Source of the DNA: Pollutimonas subterranea
Lineage (GTDB): Bacteria; Pseudomonadota; Gammaproteobacteria; Burkholderiales; Burkholderiaceae_B
Length of the DNA stretch: 64,000 bases
Assembly: GCF_002849655.1 (NCBI RefSeq)
Contig: NZ_PDNW01000004.1
Span: 186,001 to 250,000 of the forward strand
Direction: 5' to 3'
Below the pieces are notes generated by a model, which saw only the letters and a program-made list of their open reading frames with translations, was not told the DNA's origin and did not search any database. Positions 37,496 to 44,971 of the stretch are shown here, piece by piece. Position 1 is the stretch's first letter. Every line of letters starts with the position of its first letter. A program made the position numbers and the translations under genes.

Positions 37496-38777
37496 GTGAA
37501 GACTCTTGTACCCTGGCCGCGTCGAAAGCTTTTTCAAAAAAGTCCTCAGTGCCGAAATTGCCCGACTTGAGTGCAATATGGATGCTATCGTTGCCATGCA
37601 CAGTCGTATGTGCGTGGCACCATGGTACCCCTGGATCTATCTGGCTGCCTATCTGCAGTTGGGAAATGCCCAGGGCCTGGACGCAGGCGCCCGACGTTTC
37701 GCCTCCAGCCACGATCAGCTGCCCTACCCCGCCTTCGACCAGCCCGCGCGCAATTGAAGCAATGGCGTTTTCGGTCATGGCGCCGGCCTCAGCCACGCCC
37801 AGTCTGGCCTGCACTGCTTTTACCGCTGCCGACGCGGCGGTGGAATAGACGAGTACGGGTCCGTTTTGCAGCAAGGGTAACGCTTGCGCCAGGATGCGGC
37901 CCACCACATCACTGCCTGCGGCCACTTCTTCAGGATCCAGTGCAAAGGCCGCATGACCCGCCTTGATAAAGGCGGCCACCTGCGCATTGGTCGCAATCGA
38001 ACAGCTTCCGGATACGATGGCACGCGCGCCCCGGGGCGCAGGCAGTGCTGAAGCTTGGCTGCTGGGCGCAATTCCGAAATTCTGCGGCAGACCAATGGCC
38101 ACGCCCGAGCCGGCCGTCAGCAAGGGCAAGTGCTTAAGCGCCGGACCGATATTGATCAGATCCTGATTGCTGAGCGCGTCGACAATGGCGATGTTCACGC
38201 CCTCGCTGCGCAGCAAATTCATATGCTGCTGTACGGCCGGCGCACCCTGCCGCACGACGGAATAATCAATCAGGCCAACCTTGCGCTTGCACTGGGACTG
38301 CATGACGCGAACCAGGTTGGGGTCTGTCATGGGCGTAAGGGGATGATTTTGCATGCCGCTTTCATGCAGCAGGACGTCGCCCACAAACAGATAGCCGTTG
38401 AAGACGGTGCGCTTGTTGTCGGGGAAGGCCGGGGTTGCAATGGTGAAATCGGTATCCAGCGCGTCCATGAGGGCCTCGGTCACGGGCCCTATATTGCCCT
38501 CTTCCGTGCTGTCGAACGTAGAGCAATATTTAAAGTAAATCTGCCGGGCGCCCTGCGCCTGCAGCCATTGCAGCGCAGCCAGGGAATCGGCGATCGCTTC
38601 CCCGCTTGGCGTCGTCCGGGACTTCAGCGCAATGACCACGGCGTCGACATCCGTCGACAAGGGTCGGCTGGGGACGCCTATCGCCTGCAACACCCTCAAT
38701 CCGGCCTGGACGAGATTGTTGGCAAGATCGGTAGCGCCCGTAAAGTCGTCGGCAATGCAGCCTAGTTTGATGCTCAT
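37488..38777 (-). CDS. otnK: 3-oxo-tetronate kinase (four-carbon acid sugar kinase family)
   Basis: 429 residues of the DUF1537/four-carbon acid sugar kinase family. N-terminus KLGCIADDFTGATDLANNLVQAG is the hallmark, with the substrate-binding YFKYCSTFDSTEEGNIGPV region and the C-terminal ATP part ARAIVSGSCS, GETSGACVQALG. Phosphorylates 3-oxo-tetronate at O4 for otnC. No tetronate dehydrogenase (LtnD/DenD) or isomerase OtnI is in the window, so upstream steps must lie elsewhere. The 162 bases before the ATG contain a long inverted repeat (38834-38905), a likely control site. Confidence 0.9.
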   Translation of the reverse strand: MSIKLGCIADDFTGATDLANNLVQAGLRVLQAIGVPSRPLSTDVDAVVIALKSRTTPSGEAIADSLAALQWLQAQGARQIYFKYCSTFDSTEEGNIGPVTEALMDALDTDFTIATPAFPDNKRTVFNGYLFVGDVLLHESGMQNHPLTPMTDPNLVRVMQSQCKRKVGLIDYSVVRQGAPAVQQHMNLLRSEGVNIAIVDALSNQDLINIGPALKHLPLLTAGSGVAIGLPQNFGIAPSSQASALPAPRGARAIVSGSCSIATNAQVAAFIKAGHAAFALDPEEVAAGSDVVGRILAQALPLLQNGPVLVYSTAASAAVKAVQARLGVAEAGAMTENAIASIARGLVEGGVGQLIVAGGETSGACVQALGISQLQIGSQIDPGVPWCHAHTTVHGNDSIHIALKSGNFGTEDFFEKAFDAARVQESSHA

Positions 38778-38833
38778 GTCGGGTCCATAGTAGGGCTACA
38801 CCGGCACGGACCGGCTGCGCCAGCATCGAAATT

Positions 38834-38905
38834 TGGGCGACAAGATCGCATGGACCATGGCGACGGCACTATGACTGCCGGAATGGTGTGTGATCTTGTC
38901 GCCCA
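38834..38905. promoter_or_regulatory. Widely spaced inverted repeat upstream of otnK
   Basis: TGGGCGACAAGATCGCA (38834-38850) and TGTGATCTTGTCGCCCA (38889-38905) are 17-base arms with one mismatch, 38 bases apart. The element lies in the otnK promoter region (otnK starts at 38777). Arms of this length look like two regulator sites bound in inverted orientation, or a single large hairpin. No regulator gene is adjacent. Confidence 0.6.
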
Positions 38906-38939
38906 GCAACATGGCAAGTATAAGCCGACGGGAGAACCC

Positions 38940-39356
38940 TTAAGAGCCGATTCTGCAATCCTTGACCAGGATATTGCTGACTGCTGTGTTCTGGCCATTT
39001 ACCACTTGCGACGCGTCCTGTGTCAGCATATTGCCGGTCACGGTATTCACATTGTCCGCGTCGAACTTTTCGGTCGTCCACGTATACCCGTTGCCACGGA
39101 AAGTATTACCCACCATGTCGGCGTTACTGGTCGTGGCACGGGTCAAGTCAACGACCTGGTTCTGATACACCACCTTGGCCGCCAGGGGTTCCTTGCCCTG
39201 GAAGGTATATTGCACGCTCAAGGGCTGCTCACCACTGGCGCCGCAACGGTACTCCACGGTTTTCTGCGACAATTCCCGGGCGTCTTGCGGCGTACCGCAA
39301 GCCGCCAGGCCGGCACACAGGACCACACCACTAAATGCTAATAGATTACGCTTCAT
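38940..39356 (-). CDS. MliC-like lipoprotein (possible lysozyme inhibitor)
   Basis: 138 residues. Lipoprotein signal: KRNLLAFSGVVLCAGLAAC with lipobox LAAC at Cys20. The mature part starts VEYRCG and ends VKDCRI, two cysteines that frame a small beta domain, with YTWTTEKFDADNVNT in the middle. Spacing and aromatic/charged pattern resemble the MliC/PliC family of membrane-bound c-type lysozyme inhibitors, but the match is weak. ATG 39356 is preferred; an open extension to 39446 has no signal peptide. Confidence 0.7.
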   Translation of the reverse strand: MKRNLLAFSGVVLCAGLAACGTPQDARELSQKTVEYRCGASGEQPLSVQYTFQGKEPLAAKVVYQNQVVDLTRATTSNADMVGNTFRGNGYTWTTEKFDADNVNTVTGNMLTQDASQVVNGQNTAVSNILVKDCRIGS

Positions 39357-39485
39357 GGAAAATCCTTTAAAGTTCCAGACACATTGCCTGCTCGTGAATT
39401 TTTTATACCATCGGCCCACGCAGCATCTGTAAGCGCAGGTATCCAATTGAGGCGGCCGACAACAGAATAAGACGAGTTATCCCAG

Positions 39486-40700
39486 ATGCATCCAAGCCGC
39501 TCCAAACCGCTACCCTTCCTGCAACGCTGGGGAGGATTTCTGGCGGTTAGCTTCGCCCTTGGACTCGGCTTTGCCACCAGCTCTTTACCCACCCCGCTCT
39601 ACCCGCTCTACCAGTCCCAGTGGCAGTTGCTGCCCAGCGCACTGACCTACATCTATGCCTTTTACATGGTCGGCGTGCTGTTCGCCTTGCTATGCTTCGG
39701 ACGCTTGTCCGATACCATCGGCCGGTATCACTCCGTATGCCTCTCGCTGGTCCTTATCAGCGGCGGGCTGGTGTTGTCAGGCGTTGCATCAAGTATCAAT
39801 ACATTGTTGCTCGCGCGCGCCATTATCGGATTTGCCAATGGGCTGCTGACCACGGCGGGTGCGCTGGCTCTGGTCGATGCGCATCCCGACAAGGACCGCC
39901 GCATTGCCTCCGTAACCACGTCGGGTGCCATTGCCGTCGGCGTAGGGCTTGGGCCTTTGCTAGGCGGCTTGCTGGCGCAGACCGGCTTTGCGCCACTGCG
40001 CCTGTCTTACTTCGTGGTCGCTGCCCTGGCCTTGGGGAACCTGTACCTGACCTGGCGCTGCCGGGATGCCATCAGGCAGCAGCCCGGCATCCGGACTCGC
40101 CTGTCCATCGCTCCCAAACTCGCCTTACCGGGCCCGTCAACACGCACGGCTTTTCTTCTTGCCAGCATCTCATCCTTCCTGATGTTCTCGTCGGGCAGTC
40201 TGCTCGCTTCGCTGATACCTTCGTTCCTGTACGACCTGCTGCCCTGGAAAGGCCCCGCCGTACCCGGGCTGGCCTTCCTGATCTTGTCGATCGCTGCGGC
40301 CACGACGCAGTTCTCACAACGCAATCTCAACCCTGTAAAGGGCCTGATCGCAGGCTTGATCACCCTGATTCTGTTTCTCGTGGCGGTCAGCGTCGGCATC
40401 ACGACAGGCAGTGTCCTTGCCTTTGCCGTCTGCATGGTGCTTGCCGGTGTCGGCCAGGGACTATGCTTCATGTCGGCCACCATGATCGCCGCTCAGAGCG
40501 CCGACGAACATCGCCGCAGCGCGAACATGGCCACGTATTTTTCCATTGCCTATATCGGTGCCACCATACCTGTGATCGTGGTGGGCCGCATGGCAGACTA
40601 TTGGGGGATGACAACCGCCATCCTGGCCTTCTGCGCCATCGCGGTGTTCGCTTTTGGCGCCCTGGTGTACAAGGTACGCACGCGCATGCCGGGAAGCTGA
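39486..40700 (+). CDS. MFS transporter
   Basis: 404 residues, about 12 helices. The MFS motif A-like loop FGRLSDTIGRYHSV after helix 2 and ALVDAHPDKDRRIASVTTSGAIAVG near helix 4-5 support the family. N-terminal half shows SSLPTPLYPLYQSQW, common in drug or sugar efflux members. Substrate unknown. The stop is followed within 5 bases by the YjdF-like gene, so the two are probably cotranscribed. Confidence 0.87.
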   Translation: MHPSRSKPLPFLQRWGGFLAVSFALGLGFATSSLPTPLYPLYQSQWQLLPSALTYIYAFYMVGVLFALLCFGRLSDTIGRYHSVCLSLVLISGGLVLSGVASSINTLLLARAIIGFANGLLTTAGALALVDAHPDKDRRIASVTTSGAIAVGVGLGPLLGGLLAQTGFAPLRLSYFVVAALALGNLYLTWRCRDAIRQQPGIRTRLSIAPKLALPGPSTRTAFLLASISSFLMFSSGSLLASLIPSFLYDLLPWKGPAVPGLAFLILSIAAATTQFSQRNLNPVKGLIAGLITLILFLVAVSVGITTGSVLAFAVCMVLAGVGQGLCFMSATMIAAQSADEHRRSANMATYFSIAYIGATIPVIVVGRMADYWGMTTAILAFCAIAVFAFGALVYKVRTRMPGS

Positions 40701-40705
40701 GCCCT

Positions 40706-41407
40706 ATGTCATTCTTATCGAGCCGAATAGCAGTCCGTATAGCCGCCGGCGCCTACGCTGTCTTGTGGGCAGTACTGGCGATCCGGCCCGCACACCGGGA
40801 CGACTGGCTGCTGGAGAACGTCCTGGTACTGGCACTGCTTGTCCTCCTGGCGCTTATTCGACGCTGGTTCCGTTTTTCGAACACATCCTTGGTATTGATA
40901 CTGCTGTTTCTTGCGCTGCACACCGTCGGATCGCACTACACGTACGCGGAAGTGCCCTACGACCAATGGTGGCGCCAATTGACCGGACATACCTTGAACA
41001 GCGTGCTGGGATGGGAACGCAACAACTATGATCGCGTGGTGCACTTTTCCTACGGCTTGCTGCTGGCCTATCCTATTCGTGAGTTCTTCCTGCGCGTGGT
41101 CGAAGTACGGGGTTTCTGGGCGTATTTCCTGCCGCTGGATTTCACCCTTAGCACCTCGGCGCTGTATGAGTTGATCGAGTGGGGCGCGGCGGCGGTATTC
41201 GGCGGCGAACTGGGCATGAACTATCTCGGTACCCAGGGCGACATCTGGGACGCCCACAAAGATATGGCACTGGCGGGGCTGGGTGCCTTGATCGCCATAC
41301 TGATGATTGCGGCGCTTACTGCAAGGACGCGGCGCGACTTCGCATGGGAATGGTCGCAGCAGATGAAATCCAGCCGTGGCTCCGGATCGTCCACGAATCG
41401 GGAATAA
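40706..41407 (+). CDS. DUF2238 family membrane protein (YjdF-like)
   Basis: 233 residues, about six membrane helices. Conserved family features: LHTVGSHYTYAEVPYDQW, NNYDRVVHFSYGLLLAYPIREFFLR, SALYELIEWGAAAVFGGELGMNYLGTQGDIWDAHKDMALA. This contains a set of Asp, His and Glu residues in membrane borders (EVPYD, DRVVHF, ELIEW, DIWDAHKD) that could bind a metal or form an active site. The family is uncharacterised (E. coli YjdF). The true start is ATG 40706; a longer frame upstream is a shadow of the MFS gene. Confidence 0.85.
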   Translation: MSFLSSRIAVRIAAGAYAVLWAVLAIRPAHRDDWLLENVLVLALLVLLALIRRWFRFSNTSLVLILLFLALHTVGSHYTYAEVPYDQWWRQLTGHTLNSVLGWERNNYDRVVHFSYGLLLAYPIREFFLRVVEVRGFWAYFLPLDFTLSTSALYELIEWGAAAVFGGELGMNYLGTQGDIWDAHKDMALAGLGALIAILMIAALTARTRRDFAWEWSQQMKSSRGSGSSTNRE

Positions 41408-41529
41408 ACTGCACACTCACCCGCCTGTGCCGTTAAGCATAAAACTGCCTTTCGGAAGCCATATGCGTTAAATCCTGGTCGGCAACATTGCTTTACCAGA
41501 ATCAAAGGTTAGACTACAACGTTTGCCTG

Positions 41530-41555
41530 AAAGCCAGTGATTTAACTGGCTTTTT
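41530..41555 (+). terminator. Rho-independent terminator
   Basis: AAAGCCAGT (41530-41538) and ACTGGCTTT (41545-41553) are perfect 9-base arms with a 6-base loop, and the stem runs into TTTTTC. It lies 120 bases past the YjdF-like gene. Confidence 0.75.
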
Positions 41556-41901
41556 CGTTTGTGCTTTTCCACAACAAGATTCCGACCCCATATTAGCGGG
41601 ATTTCAAAAAAAACTTAAACGGCGCTCGAAAACTGGGGCTATACGGTAGTGCAGCACCGCTACAAACCGACGGCCGAAACAAATGGTGCCCAATCCAGGA
41701 CCCGGTAAACATCGATCCACCGCTCTAGTAGTTGGAAACACAACAGCTCGCAAGGCCTGCTGGCGCCAACCATGTTGCTGCCTCGCTTGCCGCATTCCGG
41801 CGAGCTCGCTGTAGCGGCCGCAGGCGGCTGGAGCATCATCAGGGCGTATCAGGCGCACACATAAGACATATTTCCCCAATCCTCTTCGCCTGGAGTACAA
41901 T

Positions 41902-41913
41902 CCAACTAGTTGG
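41902..41913. promoter_or_regulatory. Probable TetR operator
   Basis: CCAACTAGTTGG is a perfect 12-base palindrome immediately after the -10-like TACAAT (41896-41901), in front of the OsmC gene. The TetR gene at 42645 in the same cluster is the natural binder. Confidence 0.55.
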
Positions 41914-41961
41914 TCGATAGGTGTAACCAACGCAACCCTCACTCTTTTCTGGAATATATCA

Positions 41962-42519
41962 ATGACCTCTACTGCGAAGCCATATCTCGATATCGACGCC
42001 ATCAAAGCCACGGTTGAAGCCGTGCGCGAGCAGCCTGCTCTTGGCAAAGTCACGTTCAATATGAAAAGCCGCACCACGGGCGGTGTGGCGCTAGAGACCA
42101 AAACCGGACCTATCGTCCAGAACGGCACCCCGGACGCTACGCGCAATGCGAAGTTCACTTTGATCAGCGATGAACCAGTCGCGCTAATGGGCACAGACAC
42201 CGGTGTGAGCCCCGCCGAGTACGCGCTGAAGGCATTGGCAGGCTGCTATGCGGTAACGCTGACATCCTTGGCCGCTTCACGGGGCATTCAACTCGATAAA
42301 ATCGAAATGGACCTGAACTTCGATATCGATCTGAACGGCTTCTTGGGAATCGACAAGTCGGTGCGCAATGGCGCTCAGGCCATTCGTGTAGACGTTCAGT
42401 TGGAAAGCGAAGGCACGAGCCGAGACCAGTTGAACGACTTGGTGAGTTCGTTGGAGCGCCATTCGCCATTGCACGACACGTTTGCCAATCCAGTCAACGT
42501 CAGCGCCCGCCTGGTTTAA
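41962..42519 (+). CDS. OsmC-family peroxide/thiol protein lacking the second cysteine
   Basis: 185 residues of the OsmC fold (hydroperoxide reductases). The peroxidatic Cys95 is present in ALAGCYAVTLTSLAASRGI, after the Arg/Glu-containing GTDTGVSPAEYALK. The resolving cysteine expected in the C-terminal (E-x-x-CP) motif is replaced by Ser168 (LERHSPLHD). It may use an external thiol or have another function. First gene of a cluster with TetR and free methionine-R-sulfoxide reductase, which fits oxidative or electrophile stress. Confidence 0.88.
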   Translation: MTSTAKPYLDIDAIKATVEAVREQPALGKVTFNMKSRTTGGVALETKTGPIVQNGTPDATRNAKFTLISDEPVALMGTDTGVSPAEYALKALAGCYAVTLTSLAASRGIQLDKIEMDLNFDIDLNGFLGIDKSVRNGAQAIRVDVQLESEGTSRDQLNDLVSSLERHSPLHDTFANPVNVSARLV

Positions 42520-42644
42520 CTGTACCGGTACCGACGTACTCCTGCGTAGCGGGTTCCACGGCTTGCGAGCTCGCGGCCCGCTACTCGCAAGGAGTATGAT
42601 GAGAGCCCTTTTAATCGTCGGGGAATCCGCCGGTGGCCTATATC

Positions 42645-43277
42645 ATGAAGCAATCCGCGTTCATCTCTCCTACCGCACTCCGCGTCCTCGATGCGGCACA
42701 GATCCTCATTCAAAACAACGGCTACAACGGGTTTTCGTATGAGGACTTATCAAAGATGGTGGGTTTGAGAAAACCCAGCCTGCACCATCATTTTCCCAAG
42801 AAAGAAGATCTTGGCGCCACAGTTGTGGAGCGCTATACCGAGCGCTTCGTTCTGGCACTGCATGAAATAGAAAACACGTATGTAGGCGCCAAAGAACAAA
42901 TACAGGCCTACGTGGACCTATTTATCGACACGTACGGAGCGACGCAAAGGCTATGTCCTTGCGGCATGTTGGGTGCAGAGGCAGAAACCTTGCCAGAACG
43001 CGTCAGGGCCGGTGTCACGGCTTTCTTCGAATTTAATCTTTCCTGGCTGGAAGCTGTCATTACGCGCGGCGAGAAATCGGGCACGTTCACGCTGCGTGAC
43101 AGTCCTGATCAGGCTGCGTTGCTATTGTTCGCTGCGCTGGAAGGAGCCATGGTGGTGGGCCGAGGCCTTAATCGCCGCACAGCTGTCGCCGCCGTCGGAC
43201 AAGCCGCCATCCTTAGTGTATTGACGGTCAAGTCGACACAATCGTTACAAGGGCGCCGTAATGTTTCAATTGAATGA
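42645..43277 (+). CDS. TetR-family transcriptional regulator
   Basis: 210 residues from ATG 42645; a GTG at 42633 is also possible. HTH: ALRVLDAAQILIQNNGYNGFSYEDLSKMVGLRKPSLHHHFPKKEDLGATVVERY, complete TetR_N domain. The C-terminal domain has a Cys pair RLCPCGMLGAEAETLP (Cys-Pro-Cys), common in TetR proteins that respond to oxidants or electrophiles. It lies between OsmC and fRMsr genes and overlaps the latter by 17 bases. Confidence 0.92.
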   Translation: MKQSAFISPTALRVLDAAQILIQNNGYNGFSYEDLSKMVGLRKPSLHHHFPKKEDLGATVVERYTERFVLALHEIENTYVGAKEQIQAYVDLFIDTYGATQRLCPCGMLGAEAETLPERVRAGVTAFFEFNLSWLEAVITRGEKSGTFTLRDSPDQAALLLFAALEGAMVVGRGLNRRTAVAAVGQAAILSVLTVKSTQSLQGRRNVSIE

Positions 43278-43758
43278 ACAGCAGCACGTCAGTAAAGACG
43301 CGCATTACGCGGATCTGCTTGAGCAAGCACGAGGACTGCTTGCTGGCGAGCATGACCTGATAGCGAATGCCGCAAACTTCAGCGCGCTGATATTCAATAG
43401 CGTGCCGCAACTGAATTGGGCCGGATTTTATTTGTTCGATGGCCAGGAGCTGGTCGTTGGGCCGTTTCAAGGCAAGCCGGCCTGCGTACGGATTGCATTA
43501 GGCTTGGGCGTATGCGGTACAGCGGCGCAAACTCGTACTACTCAAGTCATTGCAGACGTCAATGCCTTCCCTGGCCATATCGCCTGTGATGCCGCGTCGC
43601 AATCCGAAATCGTGGTTCCGCTGGCTTATGCTGATGGAACGCTGCTGGGCGTATGGGACGTAGACAGCTTTGTTCTCAATCGCTTTGACGACGATGATCG
43701 TCGCGGCATGCAGGCTCTTTGCGCTGCCTTCATGTCGAGTCTGCAGTCTGCTAACTAG
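43261..43758 (+). CDS. msrC: Free methionine-(R)-sulfoxide reductase (GAF domain)
   Basis: 165 residues, a single GAF domain. The fRMsr signature is complete: WAGFYLF, GPFQGKPACVRI with the first Cys, GLGVCGTAAQT with the second Cys, and VNAFPGHIACDAASQSEIVVPL with the third Cys. It reduces free methionine-R-sulfoxide using thioredoxin. The overlap with TetR and neighbourhood with OsmC indicate an oxidative stress operon. Confidence 0.95.
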   Translation: MFQLNEQQHVSKDAHYADLLEQARGLLAGEHDLIANAANFSALIFNSVPQLNWAGFYLFDGQELVVGPFQGKPACVRIALGLGVCGTAAQTRTTQVIADVNAFPGHIACDAASQSEIVVPLAYADGTLLGVWDVDSFVLNRFDDDDRRGMQALCAAFMSSLQSAN

Positions 43759-43784
43759 CCACTAGGGTCACGTGCAGTAGAATG

Positions 43785-43811
43785 GCCCCGGCCCATTTTC
43801 AGGGCCAGGGC
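43785..43811. terminator. Hairpin between convergent msrC and TRAP genes
   Basis: GCCCCGGCCC (43785-43794) pairs with GGGCCAGGGC (43802-43811) with one mismatch and a 7-base loop. It is followed by a T-rich stretch (TTCTTCTTTT), so it could end the msrC transcript. Confidence 0.65.
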
Positions 43812-43840
43812 GTTCTTCTTTTATGCGTCGCGGCGCAGCG

Positions 43841-44923
43841 TCAAAGCTTCTGCGTATGCATATACTGATCGAAGCTTCCTTCGGCGAACTTGAACCAAAG
43901 GTTTTGATCGGCACGGAACTTCTTGAAGTCATCGTAGACCTTCTTCCAGTTCTGGTTCTTGGCCGAAATATCATCGAAGAGACCCATGGATTCTTTGAAG
44001 CTTGCGTCCATGATGGGCTTGGAGAAGCGGTGTAGTTTGGCGCCGCCAGCGACCAACTGCTTGAGCGCATCCGGGTTTTCTGCATCGTAGACGGACTGCA
44101 TGGTGATGTGTCCCACAGCCGACGCCGCTTCGATGATTGCCTTGTATTCGTCGGGAAGCTGCTCGAAGGCTGATGTATTCACGAATAGATCAACTTGCGC
44201 CGAACCTTCCCACCAGCCCGGGTAATAGTAATGAGGCGCTACCTTGTTCAGGCCTAGTTTCATATCGTCCAAGGGCCCCACCCACTCGGCAGCATCAATG
44301 GTGCCTTTCTCGAGTGACGTATAGATGTCGGACCCGGGTATCTGTTGGGGTACCGCACCGAGGCGTTGAAACACTTCCCCGGCCAAGCCTGGAATGCGAA
44401 TCTTCAGCCCCTTAATGTCATCGAGCGTCTCGATCTCTTTGCGAAACCAACCTCCCATTTGGGTGCCGGTGTTGCCCATCGGAAAATTGATGATGTTATA
44501 TTTCTTATAGAACTCGCGCATTAGTTTCAGTCCGTTGCCTCGGAACATCCACGCCGTCATTTGCCTGGAATTCAAGCCAAACGGAATGCCCGATCCCAGC
44601 GCGAAAGTTTCGTCTTTGCCGACGAAATAATAGGGCGCGGTAAAGCAGCACTCTACCGTTCCATTCTGCACGCCGTCCAATACACCAAACGCGGGCATAA
44701 GCTCGCCTGCGTGATGCAATGAAATTGTGAATTTTCCGCCTGACATTTCCGATACAAGCTTGGTGAACTTCTCTGCGGCAGTGTGGTGCGCTAGTAGCGA
44801 AGTGCTATAGCTTGTTGCCATCCGCCAGCGCAAGGTGGTTTGCGCCTGAACCGCTGGCGCACCGATAACCGCAGCGGATGCAATGCCCAAGCCTGCCCTC
44901 TTTATGAATGTACGTCTCTGCAT
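43841..44923 (-). CDS. TRAP transporter solute-binding protein (DctP, TakP-like), Tat signal
   Basis: 360 residues. The N-terminus QRRTFIKRAGLG has a twin-arginine motif, then a hydrophobic segment and cleavage near VQAQTTLRWRMATSYS. TRAP features: MGNTGTQMGGWFRKEIETLDDIKGLKIRIPGLAGEVFQRLGA (TRAP signature with the conserved substrate Arg), and EWVGPLDDM. It resembles TakP-type 2-oxoacid binding proteins. Tat export of a TRAP receptor is unusual but known. Last gene of TRAP system 1; AGGAG precedes the ATG. Confidence 0.9.
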   Translation of the reverse strand: MQRRTFIKRAGLGIASAAVIGAPAVQAQTTLRWRMATSYSTSLLAHHTAAEKFTKLVSEMSGGKFTISLHHAGELMPAFGVLDGVQNGTVECCFTAPYYFVGKDETFALGSGIPFGLNSRQMTAWMFRGNGLKLMREFYKKYNIINFPMGNTGTQMGGWFRKEIETLDDIKGLKIRIPGLAGEVFQRLGAVPQQIPGSDIYTSLEKGTIDAAEWVGPLDDMKLGLNKVAPHYYYPGWWEGSAQVDLFVNTSAFEQLPDEYKAIIEAASAVGHITMQSVYDAENPDALKQLVAGGAKLHRFSKPIMDASFKESMGLFDDISAKNQNWKKVYDDFKKFRADQNLWFKFAEGSFDQYMHTQKL

Positions 44924-44971
44924 GTCTTCTCCTTCCTTATGGTGGGTAACGCTATCGAATTAGTGGCCTGA

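Larger units (their letters stand above)
41408..41961. other. Intergenic region with terminator and OsmC promoter
   Basis: 554 bases without a recognised gene. It contains the hairpin at 41530-41553 and, near the end, a -10-like TACAAT at 41896-41901 with a palindrome at 41902-41913. The remainder shows no supported feature. Confidence 0.5.

Noticed and set aside
39620-40705. Long frame through the MFS gene before the YjdF-like start
   Set aside because: It is an out-of-frame reading of the MFS gene; only the part from ATG 40706 is protein-like.
41604-42200. 198-codon minus-strand frame over the OsmC promoter
   Set aside because: It covers an intergenic region and antisense of OsmC and has no family features.
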